The notes beneath the pieces are model-generated. The model was given only the letters and a program-made list of their open reading frames with translations, did no database searches and was not told the DNA's origin. Made by a program: the position numbers and the translations under genes. From positions 1 through 64,000 of the forward strand of contig NZ_FTPS01000002.1 in assembly GCF_900156525.1 (NCBI RefSeq): a stretch of 64,000 bases of DNA, read 5' to 3'. This DNA is from Pontibaca methylaminivorans (GTDB taxonomy: Bacteria > Pseudomonadota > Alphaproteobacteria > Rhodobacterales > Rhodobacteraceae). This document shows, one piece after another, positions 7,151 through 14,387 of this stretch (position 1 is the first letter of the stretch; every line of letters starts with the position of its first letter).

Positions 7151-7734
7151 TCAGATCGTAGCCTTGGGTTTGCGCGGCCGCGGGGCCCATTTCTTCGCAA
7201 GCCGCTCGAAGCGCTGGATGATGCTGTCGATCGCGGGATCTTCGGCGTCGAAGTCGCCACCCGACCAATGAACCAAGTCCTCGTATTGCTCATGATCGGG
7301 ATCGGTGAGCACTTCGAGGAACTCCTCGTAGCCCCAGGCCCGCCGACGTCCTCTGATGGACAGGCCTTGAGCAGGCGTGGATAGGACGCACCGGAGATGG
7401 CCTCACCCCCTCGCTCGATACGGATGTTGTGGTCCCAGTCATTACCGAAGTCGTAGATATACTGGATTGCTCTCGTGCCGGTTTGGTCGATCAACTTTTC
7501 CAGGGTCATCTTCATCGCGTCCATCGGGCCGTCGTAGAACCCGTCCGGGTCGGGCATACCCCAACTGCCATCCCCCACCCGGAACTCGTAGAGATGGGTA
7601 TCGGTCCAGCCCATGGCCGCCTGGATGACCTCATGCAGCCGGTCGAGTCTGATCTTCAGCGGCACCTCGATATGGCGCATCGGCATGGGGTCGACATCGC
7701 TCAAGATGATCCGGGGGCGGGCGATCAGGGTCAT
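7151..7734 (-). pseudogene. Plasmid pRiA4b ORF-3 family protein with one frameshift
   Basis: The start MTLIARPRIILSDVDPMPMR and the core VRLDRLHEVIQAAMGW-like segment, HLYEFRVGDGSWGMPD and YDFGNDWDHNIRIERG are typical of the pRiA4b ORF-3 domain, a plasmid- and phage-associated family of unknown function. Near 7345 one base is missing relative to the expected reading. The next frame continues smoothly with GYEEFLEVLTDPDHEQYEDL, VHWSGGDFDAEDPAIDSI and KKWAPRPRKPKATI to a stop at 7151. The change may be a real mutation or a sequencing error; if corrected the protein is about 195 residues. Confidence 0.8.
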
Positions 7735-8023
7735 GCGGCTATTATTTGTCGTGTCGGGGACCAATTCCAGGGCAGGAGATCTGTTACCCGGGAGGCTGTT
7801 ATGCCGGGCAGCCGGGCGAGAACATCGGAAACCCGGCCCGCGGATCAATGTCATTCATCTTCGCCAAGAAATACATGAACGCGGCGCAGTCACCGCCGCG
7901 CCCGCTCTGCGGCGTTGTTCGACAGGCAGCCCCTGCCGTCGTCAAGGATCCGGCCGAACACGTTGAGCCACTTGCCTGTCGTTGGGATGCGCATATATCA
8001 TGCTCATGAAACAAGGTGGAATC

Positions 8024-8260
8024 ATGCAGGCCCGGTCAGCTCCCCGAAAACCCACGAATCTGACGCTGGATCCGTCGCTTCTCATCGAAGCGCGATCCTT
8101 CGGTGTGAACCTGTCCCAAGCCGCCGAGGCAGGGTTGCGCCGCGCTGTGGCCGAAGCCAAGGCGCAAGCATGGCAGCGCGAAAATGCCGCTGCCCTTGCC
8201 AGTTCGAACGCCTGGATCGACGCGCACGGCCTGCCTCTTGATCAGTATCGCCAATTCTGA
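8024..8260 (+). CDS. ccdA: CcdA-type antitoxin
   Basis: A 78-residue protein with an N-terminal ribbon-helix-helix (RKPTNLTLDPSLLIEARSFG) and a C-terminal toxin-binding tail ending AWIDAHGLPLDQYRQF, the usual CcdA layout. It neutralises CcdB and represses its own promoter by binding DNA as a dimer. I chose the ATG at 8024 (AAGGTGG upstream) over one at 8003 because the RHH fold begins just after it. The stop overlaps the toxin start as TGATG, indicating translational coupling. Upstream, an AT-rich GCATATATCATG stretch is the likely promoter/operator. Confidence 0.9.
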   Translation: MQARSAPRKPTNLTLDPSLLIEARSFGVNLSQAAEAGLRRAVAEAKAQAWQRENAAALASSNAWIDAHGLPLDQYRQF

Positions 8261-8559
8261 TGGCCCGCTTCGATGTTTACACCCGCCCTGGCGGCACGGG
8301 CTATGTGCTGGATGTCCAGGCCGATATTCTGAGCGGGCTGAACACGCGCATTGTTGTACCGCTTCTTCCCCTATCCGACGCCCCGGCGCCCGCAAAACGG
8401 CTTAACCCCGTGTTCGAGGTCGGGTCCGAGCAGCATGTGATGGTCACACAGTTCATGGCGGCGGTTCCGCGCGCCCTGCTGCGCCGCCCCGTTTCCAGTC
8501 TGGCCGAACAGGACAGCGAAATCATGGCGGCACTGGACATGGCTCTGGTTGGCTTTTGA
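8260..8559 (+). CDS. ccdB: CcdB-type gyrase-poisoning toxin
   Basis: A 99-residue protein matching CcdB in length and sequence: MARFDVYTRPGGTGYVLDVQ at the start, the RIVVPLLPLSDAP strand region, and LNPVFEVGSEQHVMVTQFMA. CcdB traps DNA gyrase when the unstable antitoxin is lost, killing plasmid-free segregants. The C-terminal part usually contacts GyrA. Here it ends MALVGF and is complete. The frame is intact in a region where most neighbours are broken, consistent with selection for the pair as a maintenance system. Confidence 0.92.
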   Translation: MARFDVYTRPGGTGYVLDVQADILSGLNTRIVVPLLPLSDAPAPAKRLNPVFEVGSEQHVMVTQFMAAVPRALLRRPVSSLAEQDSEIMAALDMALVGF

Positions 8560-8739
8560 GCTCCAGCTGACAGGGTGTCTTGCTGAAACCATTGGATCAT
8601 TGCGGACTCACCCTGGCACACAGATGCCGTCGGAAGGGCGGTCTCATCATCGGGCCCGGTTAGGTGCTTACTCTGGCTCTTGAACGAAAGCGCGCCCGGC
8701 AAAGCAAAGTCTGACCGCCCGGATCTTTCACCCCCGCCG

Positions 8740-9738
8740 TTACAGTGCCGCGCGCCACATGCGAAAGCGGCTCTGGCCGGTGATTTCCTGCACGAGGCCA
8801 AGCGCCTCCATCCGGCCAAGATTGCGCTGCACGGTGGCGCGGCTTGCCGATGCCAGCGCCTCGGCCATGGGGGCGGAAACAAGTGGCCATTCACTGAACA
8901 CCGTACAAAGCCGCGCGGGCGTGCGCCCCGAAAGCCCCGCCATCCGCACCCGGGCGCGGTCCTCCCAGGCTTCGATTTCGTCAAGGGCGCGCATCATCGT
9001 CCGCAGGCCGGCGGCCAGCCCCTCGAGCCAGCAGGCCAGCCGCGCGTCCGCATCCCCGCTGCCGCGCAGCGCCTGCCCCCCGCCGGTGGCGAGCGGCGCA
9101 AACACCGCCGCCCGGCTTTCGCCCGCGCAGATCCGCGCCGCCGCCACCGCCGCCTCGATCCGCTCGCCCCGCACACCGAGCCCCGCGAGGAACCACAGCC
9201 GGAACCCCATGCAGGCGCGGGTGATCGGGTGCAGCTCGCACCCCTGCGCCATCGTGCGCTCCCATTGCGCGGCGCGCTCCGCAATCGGGCCCTCCGCGTC
9301 GGGCTGCGGAAAACCGGCCGTTTCCCCCGTGTCAGGGCCGGTTTCCGGCTCGTGCCGGCCAAGAAAGGCAACCAGGCCCGCCTCCGGCCCCGGACCCGCG
9401 CCCAGCCGGCGCATGGCCCAGCCCACCCGCGCCAGCGCCCGCCCGTCGTCATCGGCGTCGCGCGCGGTGGCGATCCGCAGCGCCGCCCAGAGCGCCAGCC
9501 GGTCGGGCGTGACCCGCTCCCCGCAAAGCCAGCCGAGCCCGGCGGCCTCGGTCAGCGCCAGCCGCTGCCGCCAGCCCCGGGGGCCGCGATGCAGACGCTC
9601 GTCAAGCGCGCCAAGCTGTCCGGCCACCCGCGCCAGCCGTGCCGCCTGCCCCGCCTCGGCCCGGGCCCAGTCGGCAACCGGCAAATCCGCCCGGCCCTCC
9701 GGGGGCGCGGATGCGGGGATCCGATGGCTTTGGTCCAT
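8740..9738 (-). CDS. HTH-domain plasmid protein, DUF1612/RHE_PE00001-like
   Basis: A 332-residue, Ala/Arg-rich protein. The C-terminal 80 residues hold a winged helix-turn-helix-like part (APMAEALASASRATVQRNLG, RMEALGLVQEITGQSRFRMW). The rest is alpha-helical without a motif I can assign. Length, layout and location beside a recombinase and repABC fit the plasmid-borne DUF1612/HTH family. The ATG at 9738 (AAAGGCC upstream) is preferred; in-frame starts further upstream exist but overlap the palindromic promoter region. It is transcribed divergently from the serine recombinase and may regulate both. Function otherwise unknown. Confidence 0.6.
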   Translation of the reverse strand: MDQSHRIPASAPPEGRADLPVADWARAEAGQAARLARVAGQLGALDERLHRGPRGWRQRLALTEAAGLGWLCGERVTPDRLALWAALRIATARDADDDGRALARVGWAMRRLGAGPGPEAGLVAFLGRHEPETGPDTGETAGFPQPDAEGPIAERAAQWERTMAQGCELHPITRACMGFRLWFLAGLGVRGERIEAAVAAARICAGESRAAVFAPLATGGGQALRGSGDADARLACWLEGLAAGLRTMMRALDEIEAWEDRARVRMAGLSGRTPARLCTVFSEWPLVSAPMAEALASASRATVQRNLGRMEALGLVQEITGQSRFRMWRAAL

Positions 9739-9772
9739 CTGTTCGGCCTTTTGAAAACATCGCATTTTTATC

Positions 9773-9786
9773 CGCCTTATAAGGCG
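9773..9786. promoter_or_regulatory. 14-bp perfect palindrome, candidate operator
   Basis: CGCCTTATAAGGCG is a perfect palindrome 35 bp upstream of the HTH-protein start, within the region shared with the divergent recombinase. Its position and symmetry suit a dimeric DNA-binding protein, plausibly the adjacent HTH protein. No direct evidence for the binding partner. Confidence 0.45.
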
Positions 9787-10062
9787 CATTATGGTCATTA
9801 TCCAACGATTATAACCAGCACTGACAGATCTTTCGCAAGCAGATTTCAGGCACCACGCAAACCCGCCGATTCCGCCGCCACCGGCCCTGCCCTGCCCCGC
9901 TTCCGCACCTGAAAGCCCCGCATAGACGCGGTATTTTCCGGGGCACAGCGCATGTGACCCCATATGCAAACGGTCGTTTGGAAGTAACATCCGCAATTGA
10001 ACATCACGCCAGGGCCGCTAATCTGGGCGTATTCGCGGCCAAAACAAAAGGAAGCGCGCATC
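9787..10062. other. Divergent promoter region between HTH protein and recombinase
   Basis: No gene is seen. Besides the palindrome at 9773-9786, it contains a 6-bp inverted repeat with a 2-bp spacer at 9967-9980 (CAAACG GT CGTTTG) about 83 bp before the recombinase start. Such symmetrical sites could be operators or part of a recombinase res/crossover site. Nothing in the sequence decides between these. Confidence 0.4.
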
Positions 10063-10971
10063 ATGCCACAGCAGACCGCGGCGGGCGGGCGGGCGACCGG
10101 CTATGCCCGGGTCTCGACCGAGGACCAGAGCACCGCAGCACAGGTGGCCGAACTGCGCGCCGCCGGCTGCACCAGCGTTCTCGAGGAACACGGCTCCGGC
10201 GCGAGCCGCGCGCGCCCGGTGCTGAACCGCCTGCTGCAACGGCTCGGCCCCGGCGACACGCTGGTCGTGGTGCGCATCGACCGGCTCGCGCGGTCGCTGT
10301 CGCATCTGCTCGAGGTGATCGAGACACTGGAGGCGCGGGGCGCGTTCTTCCGCTCGCTGCGCGATCCGATCGACACCGCGAGCCCGCAAGGGAAATTCAC
10401 CCTGCAGGTGCTCGGCGCGGCGGCCGAATTCGAACGCGCGCTGATCCGCGAACGCACCATCGCCGGGCTGGCGAGTGCCCGCGCAAAGGGACGCATCGGC
10501 GGCAATCCGGGGCTGCGCGCGGGCGATCCGGCGGCGCTGCGCAAGCTCGCGCGCGGACGCGCCGAAGCCCGCTTTGCCGCGCTCGAGGAAACCGCCGCCG
10601 ACTGGCTGCCCGAGGTGCGCCGCCTGCGCCCGGCGATGCGATGGGAGGACGTGACGGCCCATGTGAACGCCCGGCTCGACCCCGGAAAGCCGCGCTGGAC
10701 CACGCCGCGCCTGGTCCGGGCCGCGCGAGCCTATGTCCGCGAGGGGCTGCTCGATACGGTCGTGCTGGAACGCGCCCCGGCGCGCAGCGGCGACGACCGG
10801 CTGGTGGCGATCATCGCCGCGATCCGGGGCGCCGATCCGCAGATCACCCTGCGCGGCATCTGCGCGCGGCTCGAATCCATGCGCGAACGCACCCCGCGCG
10901 GCGGCCAGCGCTGGCAGATCTCGAGCGTGAAAATGCTGCTGGAGCGGGCGGAACGGCTGGGCCTGCTCTGA
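10063..10971 (+). CDS. Serine recombinase (resolvase/invertase family)
   Basis: A 302-residue protein. The N-terminal catalytic domain has GYARVSTEDQ with the nucleophile Ser near residue 18, DTLVVVRIDRLARSLSHLLE (active-site Arg cluster) and GAAAEFERALIRERTIAGLA (the E-helix). After residue 150 an extended C-terminal region ends QISSVKMLLERAERLGLL, a winged-helix-like DNA-binding end as in plasmid recombinases. The ATG at 10063 has AAGGAAG upstream. Next to repABC, resolution of plasmid multimers is the likely role; DNA inversion is an alternative. The catalytic domain call is firm. Confidence 0.88.
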   Translation: MPQQTAAGGRATGYARVSTEDQSTAAQVAELRAAGCTSVLEEHGSGASRARPVLNRLLQRLGPGDTLVVVRIDRLARSLSHLLEVIETLEARGAFFRSLRDPIDTASPQGKFTLQVLGAAAEFERALIRERTIAGLASARAKGRIGGNPGLRAGDPAALRKLARGRAEARFAALEETAADWLPEVRRLRPAMRWEDVTAHVNARLDPGKPRWTTPRLVRAARAYVREGLLDTVVLERAPARSGDDRLVAIIAAIRGADPQITLRGICARLESMRERTPRGGQRWQISSVKMLLERAERLGLL

Positions 10972-11009
10972 AACGCCCTCCCCCGGACGCGATCACCCGC
11001 CGCAGGCAG

Positions 11010-11327
11010 TCACCGCCGCCGGGCCCGGCTACTGGCGATCCAGTCGCGGCCGGCATGGCTGATCGCGTGCACGAAGACCTCGCGCGCCGCATCATCGACA
11101 CTGAAGGCCACGACCGTCCGCCGCCCGGCCGGAATGGCGCGCAGCCCCGGCGCGATCTCGTCGCGCAGGCTGCCCCGGTGCGGCAACTCGCCAAGCCCGG
11201 CGATCACGCGCTCGATCTCGTCCAGCCGGGTGCGCGCCTGCTGCGGGCCGGCATAGTCGCCGATCCAGCGCGCGATGGCATCAAGGTCGCGCGCCACCGC
11301 CGGATGCAGGCGGATGCGATAATTCAT
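11010..11327 (-). CDS. parE: ParE/RelE-superfamily toxin
   Basis: A 105-residue protein with the ParE pattern: YRIRLHPAVARDLDAIARWI, then the central GSLRDEIAPGLRAIPAGRRT and a C-terminal strand FVHAISHAGRDW. ParE toxins inhibit gyrase or, in RelE relatives, cleave mRNA on ribosomes. The ATG at 11327 overlaps the antitoxin stop as ATGA, so the two are translationally coupled. The pair sits directly upstream of repABC, a common position for plasmid addiction modules. Confidence 0.87.
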   Translation of the reverse strand: MNYRIRLHPAVARDLDAIARWIGDYAGPQQARTRLDEIERVIAGLGELPHRGSLRDEIAPGLRAIPAGRRTVVAFSVDDAAREVFVHAISHAGRDWIASSRARRR

Positions 11328-11602
11328 CCCTCCGGCGCGGCGCAACGGTCGGCCAGCCGCGCGCGGGCGGCCGCAAAGACCTCGTCCATGTCAAGGTAAT
11401 CACCGCGCGGCGTCTCCAACCGGGCGCGGACCTCCTCCGCCAGCGCATCGAGAGCGTGCTCGCGCTCCTCCTCGTCGCGGATCATCTGCTCGAGCGCCGC
11501 CGCCACCGCCGCGCTCTGCGAGGCAAACACCCCCTGCCCCACCTTCCGCGTAAGAAACCTGTGATGCCGCTCGGTAAAACTGAGCGTGGTCCTGACAGTC
11601 AT
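11324..11602 (-). CDS. parD: ParD-family antitoxin
   Basis: A 92-residue protein. The N-terminus TVRTTLSFTERHHRFLTRKV with VFASQSAAVAAALEQMIRDE forms the ribbon-helix-helix of CopG/ParD antitoxins, and the acidic C-terminal segment (LDMDEVFAAARARLAD) would wrap the toxin. I use the ATG at 11602, with GGGG nine bases before it. The promoter region contains AAAGTATGACTTTATCATAT-like AT-rich sequence with ATGA/TCAT inverted arms, a plausible self-repression site. Confidence 0.87.
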   Translation of the reverse strand: MTVRTTLSFTERHHRFLTRKVGQGVFASQSAAVAAALEQMIRDEEEREHALDALAEEVRARLETPRGDYLDMDEVFAAARARLADRCAAPEG

Positions 11603-12047
11603 GGCGATCCCCTTCGGCCCAAAGTATGACTTTATCATATAACGCCGCCGCCCCCGGTCACAAGCGCCGAGGCAGCCCCATGTCTTCTTCTGGCAGAAAT
11701 ATCCCCGCCGGAGGCGGAAAGTTTCTTCTGCGCCGGCGCGAATCCATCCCTGCCCCCGCCGCGATTCCCGCCCCGGCCTGGAGAAAGGGCGGCTGCGCCC
11801 TGTGCCGCCCCCTGCCCCGCCGGCGCGGCGCCACACAGCCGCGCCCCGGCTTCAGCCCGCGGATTATCCCGCCTGAACAACAGGTTGACTTCTCCGCTGT
11901 GGTGTCTTTCCGTTCCAACCACAAGATGTGGAATCCCCCGCGAACCCGGTCCGCATTCAAGACGGTTGCCAAAGCCCTGCCTTCTTGCTTTAAGAAACGG
12001 TAATAACAGCGCCGACGGAAAACGGCGTTACCATATGAGGACAGATC
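11603..12047. other. parDE-repABC intergenic region
   Basis: No gene is seen in these 445 bp. It contains one copy of an interspersed repeat (11684-11715), and just upstream of repA an imperfect inverted repeat, GGTAATAACAGCGCCG facing CGGCGTTACC (12001-12032), which is a plausible RepA operator. It must also hold the repA promoter; I could not pick a convincing -35/-10 pair. Confidence 0.5.
11684..11715 (-). repeat. Interspersed intergenic repeat, copy 1
   Basis: Read on the minus strand this is GCCTCCGGCGGGGATATTTC followed by TGCCAGAAGAAG. It matches the copy at 30163-30195 apart from a short difference in the middle (CTG versus CGGG). Both copies lie outside genes. Similar CCTCCGGCGGGGATAT sequences are, as far as I recall, scattered through Rhodobacteraceae genomes. 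Confidence 0.7.
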
Positions 12048-13223
12048 GTGGCAGACGCGATTCACATCAATCGGCGCGTCCGGGAGAACGCCGAAAACCT
12101 GAGTGCTGCCCTCCAGGGCCACATGCTCAAGGTCTTCGCGCCCGATGCCCGCAAGGAGCTGCGCCTGTTCGGCGCCGGCGAGGCGGCCTCGCTGCTCGGC
12201 ATTTCCCCGGGCTTCCTGCGCAAGCTGCATTTCGACAACCGGATTCCCGATGTTCATACCACACCGGGCGGGCGGCGCCACTATTCCGCCACCGACCTGA
12301 TGGAGATCCGCCGCGTGCTCGAGGCCTCGGCCAAGACGCCCGGCACCTATCTGCGCGGACGGCGGCCGGGTGACAAGGTGCAGGTGCTGTCGTTCCTGAA
12401 CTTCAAGGGCGGCAGCGGCAAGACCACGAGCGCGATCCACACCGCGCAGCGCCTCGCGCTGAAAAGCTATCGCGTGCTCTGCGTCGATGTGGATCCGCAG
12501 GCTTCGCTCACCACACTGTTCGGCTACCGGCCCGAGTATGATTTCCTTCATTCCGGCACGATCTACGACGCGATCCGCTACGAAGACCCCCTGCCCTTTT
12601 CCGAGATCGTGCAGAAGACCTATTTCACCAATATCGACCTCGCGCCCGGCGGGCTGCTGCTGCAGGAATTCGAACACGAAACCCCCCGCGCGCTGATCGC
12701 CAATATCCAGCCGCCGTTCTTTGCCCGCATGGCCGCCGCCCTGCAGGAGGTCGAGGCGGATTACGACGTGATCATCTTCGACTGTCCGCCGCAGCTTGGC
12801 TATCTGACCATGGCCGCGCTCTGCGCCTCGACCGGGGTGCTGATCACGGTGATTCCGAACATGCTCGACATCGCCTCGATGTCGCAGTTCCTGCAGATGA
12901 GCTCGGACCTGCTCGACGTGGTTTCCGATGCCGGCGCCAGCATGGAGTTCGACTTCCTGCGCTTCCTGATCAACCGATACGAGCCGAACGACGGGCCGCA
13001 GCAGCAGGTGGTCGCCTTTCTGCGCCAGTTGTTCGCCGACGAGGTGATGGTGGCGCCGATGCTCAAGTCCACCGCGATTTCCGACGCCGGGCTGACCCAC
13101 CAGACGATCTATGAAATCGACCGCACGCAGTTCCACCGCAACACCTACGACCGTGCGGTGCATTCACTCGATCTTGTCAACGACGAGATCGAGTCTCTGC
13201 TGCAAGACGCATGGGGGCGATGA
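12048..13223 (+). CDS. repA: RepA partition ATPase of the repABC module
   Basis: A 391-residue ParA-type ATPase. The N-terminal part has a helix-turn-helix (AASLLGISPGFLRKLHFDNR) that lets RepA autoregulate the operon. The Walker A motif FKGGSGKTTSA lies near residue 118, followed by VDVDPQASLTTLFGY and the Walker B region DYDVIIFDCPPQLGY. RepA binds DNA with ATP and drives plasmid partition with RepB. The GTG is not needed: an ATG after AGGACAGATCGTGGC-type leader sequence is not present, and the frame begins at the GTG at 12048 (GTGGCAGACGCG). The stop overlaps repB. Confidence 0.95.
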   Translation: MADAIHINRRVRENAENLSAALQGHMLKVFAPDARKELRLFGAGEAASLLGISPGFLRKLHFDNRIPDVHTTPGGRRHYSATDLMEIRRVLEASAKTPGTYLRGRRPGDKVQVLSFLNFKGGSGKTTSAIHTAQRLALKSYRVLCVDVDPQASLTTLFGYRPEYDFLHSGTIYDAIRYEDPLPFSEIVQKTYFTNIDLAPGGLLLQEFEHETPRALIANIQPPFFARMAAALQEVEADYDVIIFDCPPQLGYLTMAALCASTGVLITVIPNMLDIASMSQFLQMSSDLLDVVSDAGASMEFDFLRFLINRYEPNDGPQQQVVAFLRQLFADEVMVAPMLKSTAISDAGLTHQTIYEIDRTQFHRNTYDRAVHSLDLVNDEIESLLQDAWGR

Positions 13224-14212
13224 TGGCACGCAAGGGCATTCTGACGGCTGGCAACGACGGCACCGGGAAGAAAACAGACAAGGAAACACCGCCGGATCCG
13301 GCACCGGAGCGCGTCCCGGCACGGCGCGGGGCCGTGGGGGCGCTGCAATCCTCGCTCACGCGGCTTCAGGAAAACGCGGTGCAGGAGATCGACCCCGGAT
13401 TGATCGAGGATGCGGGGTTCGAGGACCGGCTCGGCCAGGACAGCGCCGCCTTTGCCCAGCTCAAGGAAAGCCTGTCGACCTATGGCCAGCAGGTGCCGGT
13501 GCTGCTGCGCCCCCATGCCACGCGGCAGGGTCGCTATGAAATCGTCTACGGGCGCCGCCGCCTCAAGGCCCTGCGCGAGCTTCGCATGCCGGTCAAGGCC
13601 ATGGTGCGCCAGCTTGACGACCATGCGCTGGTGATGGCACAGGGGCAGGAAAACACCTCGCGCCAGGATCTGTCCTTCATCGAAAAGGCAAGCTTTGCGG
13701 CGCAGTTGCAGGATGCCGGCTATGACCGGGCGACAATCGCCGCGGCGCTTTCGACCGATCAGCCGATGCTCAGCCGGATGCTGCGGGTCGGCGCGGCCTT
13801 CGACCTTGCCTTCCTGCGCAAGATCGGCTCGGCCCCCGGCATCGGGCGCGACCGCTGGCTGGCGCTTGCGAAATTGTTCGAGGATCAGGCGGCGAAGTCG
13901 CGCGCGGGCATCTTCACCCGCCGGCCGGAGTTCTGCGGGCTCGATTCCGATGCAAGATTCGAGGCCGTGTTCGAACGCGCAAGCCGCAAGCCCGAACCCG
14001 CCCCCGCACGCAAGGCCCCGGCAAGGGCGCAGCCGCTGCGCGCCCCCGACGGCAAGGTGCTGGCCGAGATCCGCGCGAATACGGGCGGCGTGACGCTGCG
14101 GGTTCCGGCCCGCGAGTCCGGGGGTTTCGACCGCTGGCTGCACGACCAGGCCGAGACGATCATCAACGACCTTCACGCCCGCTGGCAGGACGAGCGCGCG
14201 GAAGACGACTGA
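13223..14212 (+). CDS. repB: RepB partition protein (ParB family)
   Basis: A 329-residue ParB-type protein that binds parS and stimulates RepA. The ParB/Srx core is visible: GQDSAAFAQLKESLSTYGQQ, VPVLLRPHA, YEIVYGRRRLKALRE, then the helix-turn-helix region (NTSRQDLSFIEKASFAAQL, AALSTDQPMLSRMLRVG). The C-terminus is basic then acidic. Two adjacent ATG codons (13220, 13223) are possible; the second overlaps the repA stop TGA and has GGGGG five bases upstream. Confidence 0.93.
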   Translation: MARKGILTAGNDGTGKKTDKETPPDPAPERVPARRGAVGALQSSLTRLQENAVQEIDPGLIEDAGFEDRLGQDSAAFAQLKESLSTYGQQVPVLLRPHATRQGRYEIVYGRRRLKALRELRMPVKAMVRQLDDHALVMAQGQENTSRQDLSFIEKASFAAQLQDAGYDRATIAAALSTDQPMLSRMLRVGAAFDLAFLRKIGSAPGIGRDRWLALAKLFEDQAAKSRAGIFTRRPEFCGLDSDARFEAVFERASRKPEPAPARKAPARAQPLRAPDGKVLAEIRANTGGVTLRVPARESGGFDRWLHDQAETIINDLHARWQDERAEDD

Positions 14213-14247
14213 CGAGGAAACAAGAGGAGGCACGACCGCAGGACCAC

Positions 14248-14300
14248 AAAAAGAAAAGCCCCCCAGGAACATTCCCGGAAGGCCCTTCTCGATCATTGCA
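14248..14300 (-). ncRNA. repABC counter-transcribed (incA-type) antisense RNA
   Basis: On the minus strand between repB and repC lies a compact RNA gene. The promoter has TTGACA at 14335-14330, a 17-bp spacer and CTATCT at 14312-14307, so transcription should start near 14300. It ends in an intrinsic terminator: an 11-bp stem (14283-14273 with 14268-14258, three wobble pairs), a 4-base loop and a U-rich tail at 14257-14248. The RNA of about 53 nt is in the place and orientation of the ctRNA that limits RepC translation and sets incompatibility in repABC plasmids. The sequence itself is not one I know. Confidence 0.82.
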
Positions 14301-14306
14301 AGCTTG

Positions 14307-14335
14307 AGATAGCGCCATTTCCGTAACCCTGTCAA
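14307..14335 (-). promoter_or_regulatory. Promoter of the antisense RNA
   Basis: A consensus -35 (TTGACA, 14335-14330) and a near-consensus -10 (CTATCT, 14312-14307) are separated by exactly 17 bp. This is the strongest housekeeping-sigma promoter I see in the window, as expected for a constitutive copy-number regulator. Confidence 0.8.
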
Positions 14336-14387
14336 CTCCGCCATGCGGGTGGGGCGTGAATTTTGTTGTCTTTTTCGTGAAAACCAC

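Noticed and set aside
8560-8739. Possible extra gene between ccdB and the HTH protein
   Set aside because: Short frames only, with no RBS or motif. It looks like non-coding spacer or unrecognisable debris.
11658-13163. 501-codon minus-strand frame opposite repA
   Set aside because: It mirrors the repA codon phase, has His/Gln/Arg-rich nonsense composition and no RBS. repA is certain.
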